This document shows, piece by piece, positions 43,524 through 46,391 of a stretch of DNA of 46,391 nt (the first letter of the stretch is position 1; each line of letters begins with the position of its first letter). The notes beneath the pieces were generated by a model. It did not search any database and was not told the DNA's origin. It saw only the letters and a list, made by a program, of their open reading frames with translations. The stretch is from CSBr16-58 sp051859825. GTDB lineage: Bacteria; Bacteroidota; Bacteroidia; Flavobacteriales; Schleiferiaceae. The DNA lies in assembly GCA_051859825.1 (NCBI GenBank), contig JBHYFA010000010.1, forward strand, positions 1 through 46,391, read 5' to 3'. A program made the position numbers and the translations under genes.

Positions 43524-43531
43524 TATTTTTG
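43524..43531 (+). promoter_or_regulatory. -7 box for the recR-priA unit
   Basis: TATTTTTG is a full TAnnTTTG match only 4 bp before the ATG at 43536. A TTTG lies 26 bp upstream, too far to be a confident -33 box. The transcript would be nearly leaderless. Confidence 0.5.
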
Positions 43532-43535
43532 CTAC

Positions 43536-44153
43536 ATGCAAATTGAATCAAAACTTATCGACCAAGCAGTGCGCGAACTCTCGCGATTACCCGGATTGGG
43601 AAGAAAATCCGCGCTGAGAAATATCCTTTACCTCCTGCGCCAAGACCCAGAGCAAACTCGAATTCTTGCTCAGACGCTGGTAGAATTGATCGATAATATT
43701 CAAAAGTGTAAAGTCTGCTGTGTACATACCGAATCGGAAATCTGCGGTATCTGCAGTAATAAAAGTCGCAACCAAAACCTCATCTGCGTGGTGGAAGATA
43801 TCCGCGACGTTCTGGCTATTGAGAATACTGGACAATATAACGGCGTATATCACGTACTGGGCGGACTCATTTCTCCTATGGAAGGCATTGGTCCGAGTCA
43901 ACTCAACATCAGCTCCCTGGAAGATCGTTTAGCAAATCAAGAAATTGAGGAAATCCTGCTCGCCTTATCTGCCAGCGCCGAAGGAGACACTACCAATTTC
44001 TATCTCTTCCGGAAAATAGAAAAATACCCCAACATCAAAGTCACCACCATCGCCCGTGGAATTGGTGTGGGCGATGACCTCGAATATGCCGATGAAGTAA
44101 CTTTGGCAAGAAGCATTCTCAACCGCATCGACTACAAAGTAACTGGTTTGTAA
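43536..44153 (+). CDS. recR: Recombination protein RecR
   Basis: The 205-residue protein has the helix-hairpin-helix RLPGLGRKSALRN (17-29), a four-cysteine zinc finger (Cys58, Cys61, Cys70, Cys73), and a Toprim domain with VVEDIRDVLAIE and GVYHVLGG. With RecO and RecF it loads RecA on gapped DNA. The priA start codon overlaps its stop codon, so the two repair genes are translated as one unit. Confidence 0.98.
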   Translation: MQIESKLIDQAVRELSRLPGLGRKSALRNILYLLRQDPEQTRILAQTLVELIDNIQKCKVCCVHTESEICGICSNKSRNQNLICVVEDIRDVLAIENTGQYNGVYHVLGGLISPMEGIGPSQLNISSLEDRLANQEIEEILLALSASAEGDTTNFYLFRKIEKYPNIKVTTIARGIGVGDDLEYADEVTLARSILNRIDYKVTGL

Positions 44154-46391
44154 TGGATACACCCCCTACTCTATACGCTGATTTGATTGTTCCACTAGCA
44201 GTAGAGGGGTTTTTTACCTATAAATTACCAGAAAATATTGAGGTAAAGCCCGGGAGTTTGGTCGTAGTGCCACTCGGGAAATTTAAACAACGTACGGGCT
44301 TGGTTTTTCGCGTTCATCAAAACAAACCCCAAGGCTATCAAGTAAAAGAAATCCTCTATCATCAGGGTGAGGCTTTAGGAAACCAAGGCAGCCTTGAATT
44401 TTGGCAATGGTTGTGGGAGTATTATCTCTGTACACCCGGCGAAGTTGTTTCCGCTGCGCTTCCGGGAAGACTCAAACTGGAGAGCGAAAGTGTGGTGCGC
44501 TTTTCCCCTTTAGCCGAAAAAACCTTCAGCGTGCTGGAAGATCCCTATGAGCAGCAAATCATGGCGGAGATTCGGGAATCGCAGCAGGTAAAACTCGATG
44601 ATTTGCAAAAGCGCTTTCCCAAAAATTTCAATCGGGTAATTCGTAAACTTATCGAGCAAGACCTCATCATTCTCAAAGAATCCATCCACGAACCCGATCC
44701 GCAATTTTTTCACGAAGTCATACGACCTGCGCCCAAATGGGAAGAAAACCTTCACGAGCTTTTACAGCAAAAAAAAGCCCCCAAACAAAGAGAGGCTGCC
44801 GAAGCTTTATACGAATTATTAACTCGATCAGATGAAGCCTTGTTGTTGCAAAACTTCACCAAAAGATTCGGCTATAGCAGAAACACCATCAAAGCACTGG
44901 TAGATAAAAAGATCATTGAAATAGATGAGGTAGAGCGTGGGAAACTCGTTTCTCAAGAAAAACAACAAGAACTACATCCGCTATCGGCTGCACAAAAAGC
45001 TGTATGGCAAAACATCCGTAGGGGATTTGAAAACCAGAAAGTTCAATTTCTTCACGGCGTTACCTCCTCGGGTAAAACGGAGATTTACGCCCATCTAATT
45101 CAGGAACAAATCCAATTGGGCAAGCAAAGTCTATTTCTGGTACCAGAAATCGCTCTCACTACCCAGCTCATTCAGCGAATGCGGATATTTTTTGGCGACC
45201 AACTTGCCGTGTATCATTCCCGAATGAGCGAGAAAGAACGCTCCGATGTATGGGAATCCGTGCGGCAAAATCTGCAAGGAGCGAAAATCATTATCGGAGC
45301 TCGATCGGCTATTTTCCTTCCCTTCGCCGATCTGGGTCTTATTGTGGTTGACGAAGAACACGATTCCAGCTATAAGCAAACCGACCCCGCACCTCGCTAT
45401 CAAGGACGGGATGCGGCCATTATGCTGGGGCGCATTTTTAAAGCAAATGTTTTATTAGGCTCAGCTACCCCATCCATTGATACAGTCTACAATTGTACAC
45501 AAGACCGCTACGACTACCACCCCCTCACCGAGCGCTACGGAAATATCGCTCTGCCCAAAGTAGAAATTGTAGATTTTGGATGGGAACGCAAAAAGAAACT
45601 GGTACGGGAAGATTTCAGTATGTATTTGCTCGACTCCATTGAAAAAGAACTCAAGCAGCGGAGGCAGGTAATCATCTTTCACAATCGACGTGGCCACTCG
45701 CCTATTACTGTTTGTCGCGATTGCGGACACACTCCCATGTGCATGAACTGCGATGTATCACTTACCTACCACAAACATTCGCATAGCATGCGCTGTCATA
45801 TCTGTGGGTTTAGAGAACAAGTGGAAAGCGCTTGTACCAAATGTGGAAGCGTTGACGTGCAAATGCGCGGTGCCGGTACAGAGAAAATTGTTGACCAACT
45901 TCAAGAGTACTTTCCCGACGCCAGCATAGATCGCCTCGACTGGGATTCTACCCGTAAGCGCGACTCCTTTGAACAAGTCATAGGCAGATTTGAACGCGGA
46001 GAAACCAACATCCTAGTGGGCACACAAATGGTAACCAAAGGTCTCGACTTCAAGCACGTGGGTTTGGTGGGCATTGTACAAGCAGATATCATGATGAATA
46101 TCCCGGAAATACGGGCAACGGAGCGAGCATACCAAATGTGTATGCAAGTGGCGGGGCGTGCCGGACGCTTTGGCGAACAAGGAAAAGTAATCATCCAAAC
46201 CTACACGCCGGATAGCGAAGTGATTCAATCGGTAGCTTCCGGAAAACAAAAGTCCTTCTACCGCTCAGAAATTGCCGACCGTAAATTGTTTGATTATCCT
46301 CCCTACACCAAAATGATTCGGGTGTGCATGCGGCATCGTGATTTTCAAGTCTTGCAAAACGCTGCCAATAACTTCCGCCCCGTTCTCGACC
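44153..46391 (+). CDS. priA: Primosomal protein N' (PriA helicase), 3' end beyond window
   Basis: The frame opens at ATG 44153, overlapping the recR stop (TAATG), and runs through the window end, giving 746 codons. The start LYADLIVPLAVEGFFTYKLP (codons 7-26) is the PriA 3'-DNA-binding domain. Walker A GVTSSGKT (302-309) and a DEEH box (400-403) mark the helicase, and the zinc-binding region starts with C521, C524, C530 and C533, with later CHICG and CTKCG. The helicase C-terminal part has VGTQMVTKGLDF. PriA restarts stalled forks. Only the last part of the protein is missing. Confidence 0.97.
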   Translation, partial: MDTPPTLYADLIVPLAVEGFFTYKLPENIEVKPGSLVVVPLGKFKQRTGLVFRVHQNKPQGYQVKEILYHQGEALGNQGSLEFWQWLWEYYLCTPGEVVSAALPGRLKLESESVVRFSPLAEKTFSVLEDPYEQQIMAEIRESQQVKLDDLQKRFPKNFNRVIRKLIEQDLIILKESIHEPDPQFFHEVIRPAPKWEENLHELLQQKKAPKQREAAEALYELLTRSDEALLLQNFTKRFGYSRNTIKALVDKKIIEIDEVERGKLVSQEKQQELHPLSAAQKAVWQNIRRGFENQKVQFLHGVTSSGKTEIYAHLIQEQIQLGKQSLFLVPEIALTTQLIQRMRIFFGDQLAVYHSRMSEKERSDVWESVRQNLQGAKIIIGARSAIFLPFADLGLIVVDEEHDSSYKQTDPAPRYQGRDAAIMLGRIFKANVLLGSATPSIDTVYNCTQDRYDYHPLTERYGNIALPKVEIVDFGWERKKKLVREDFSMYLLDSIEKELKQRRQVIIFHNRRGHSPITVCRDCGHTPMCMNCDVSLTYHKHSHSMRCHICGFREQVESACTKCGSVDVQMRGAGTEKIVDQLQEYFPDASIDRLDWDSTRKRDSFEQVIGRFERGETNILVGTQMVTKGLDFKHVGLVGIVQADIMMNIPEIRATERAYQMCMQVAGRAGRFGEQGKVIIQTYTPDSEVIQSVASGKQKSFYRSEIADRKLFDYPPYTKMIRVCMRHRDFQVLQNAANNFRPVLD

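Overview
The window looks like ordinary chromosomal DNA from a member of the Bacteroidota, most likely order Flavobacteriales or a close relative. The evidence is PorQ, a T9SS type A C-terminal sorting domain on a 1,213-residue secreted protein, a TonB receptor/DUF4249 pair, an LptD of the OstA type next to an amidase and an MlaD protein, a short DASH cryptochrome, start codons without Shine-Dalgarno sequences, and many intergenic copies of the Bacteroidota -7 box TAnnTTTG. The family-level placement (Cryomorphaceae/Schleiferiaceae-like) is a guess.

Layout. 1-5.2 kb (+): end of an M15 peptidase gene, MbnP-like lipoprotein, TonB-dependent receptor, DUF4249 lipoprotein, MtfA-like peptidase; probably one operon. 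5.2-5.6 kb: CACGAAA-rich inverted repeat, then a complete tRNA-Asp unit on the minus strand with promoter, tRNA and terminator. 5.7-8.8 kb: DUF58 protein, thioredoxin, M16 peptidase, acyl-CoA-binding protein. 8.8-15.1 kb: porQ-cmk, M1 aminopeptidase lipoprotein, divergent outer-surface protein and S41 protease, DUF4197 protein. 15.3-20.7 kb: TatD-asparaginase pair, unpaired histidine kinase, recF-DUF721-aroC operon. 20.9-29.4 kb: lptD, divergent from amidase-MlaD-HdrC-like-lipoprotein-HdrB-like-small protein. 29.4-31.4 kb: a 233-bp palindromic element, di-heme cytochrome c peroxidase, NlpC/P60 lipoprotein. 31.6-35.7 kb: cry-DASH, aminotransferase, purE, purK. 35.9-39.5 kb: CotH-type T9SS cargo. 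39.5-42.5 kb (-): nucleoside phosphorylase, sulfotransferase, lipoprotein rhodanese, YeiH exporter. 42.5 kb to the end (+): universal stress protein, recR, and priA running off the window.

How the genes work together. Most of the window is housekeeping: replication and repair (recF, recR, priA, cry-DASH), purine and shikimate synthesis (purEK, aroC), nucleotide metabolism (cmk, phosphorylase), and envelope building (lptD, amidase, MlaD, NlpC/P60, PorQ). Accessory features are the TonB/MbnP/DUF4249 uptake block, the sulfur-related block at 39.5-42.5 kb, and the CotH cargo, which would leave through the type IX system that PorQ belongs to.

I see no phage, CRISPR array, intact insertion sequence or defence island. 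The least explained material is intergenic: several different palindromic repeats that sit within about 0-3 nt of stop codons, including one repeat nested inside another, and a pair of overlapping face-to-face promoters at 42.54 kb.
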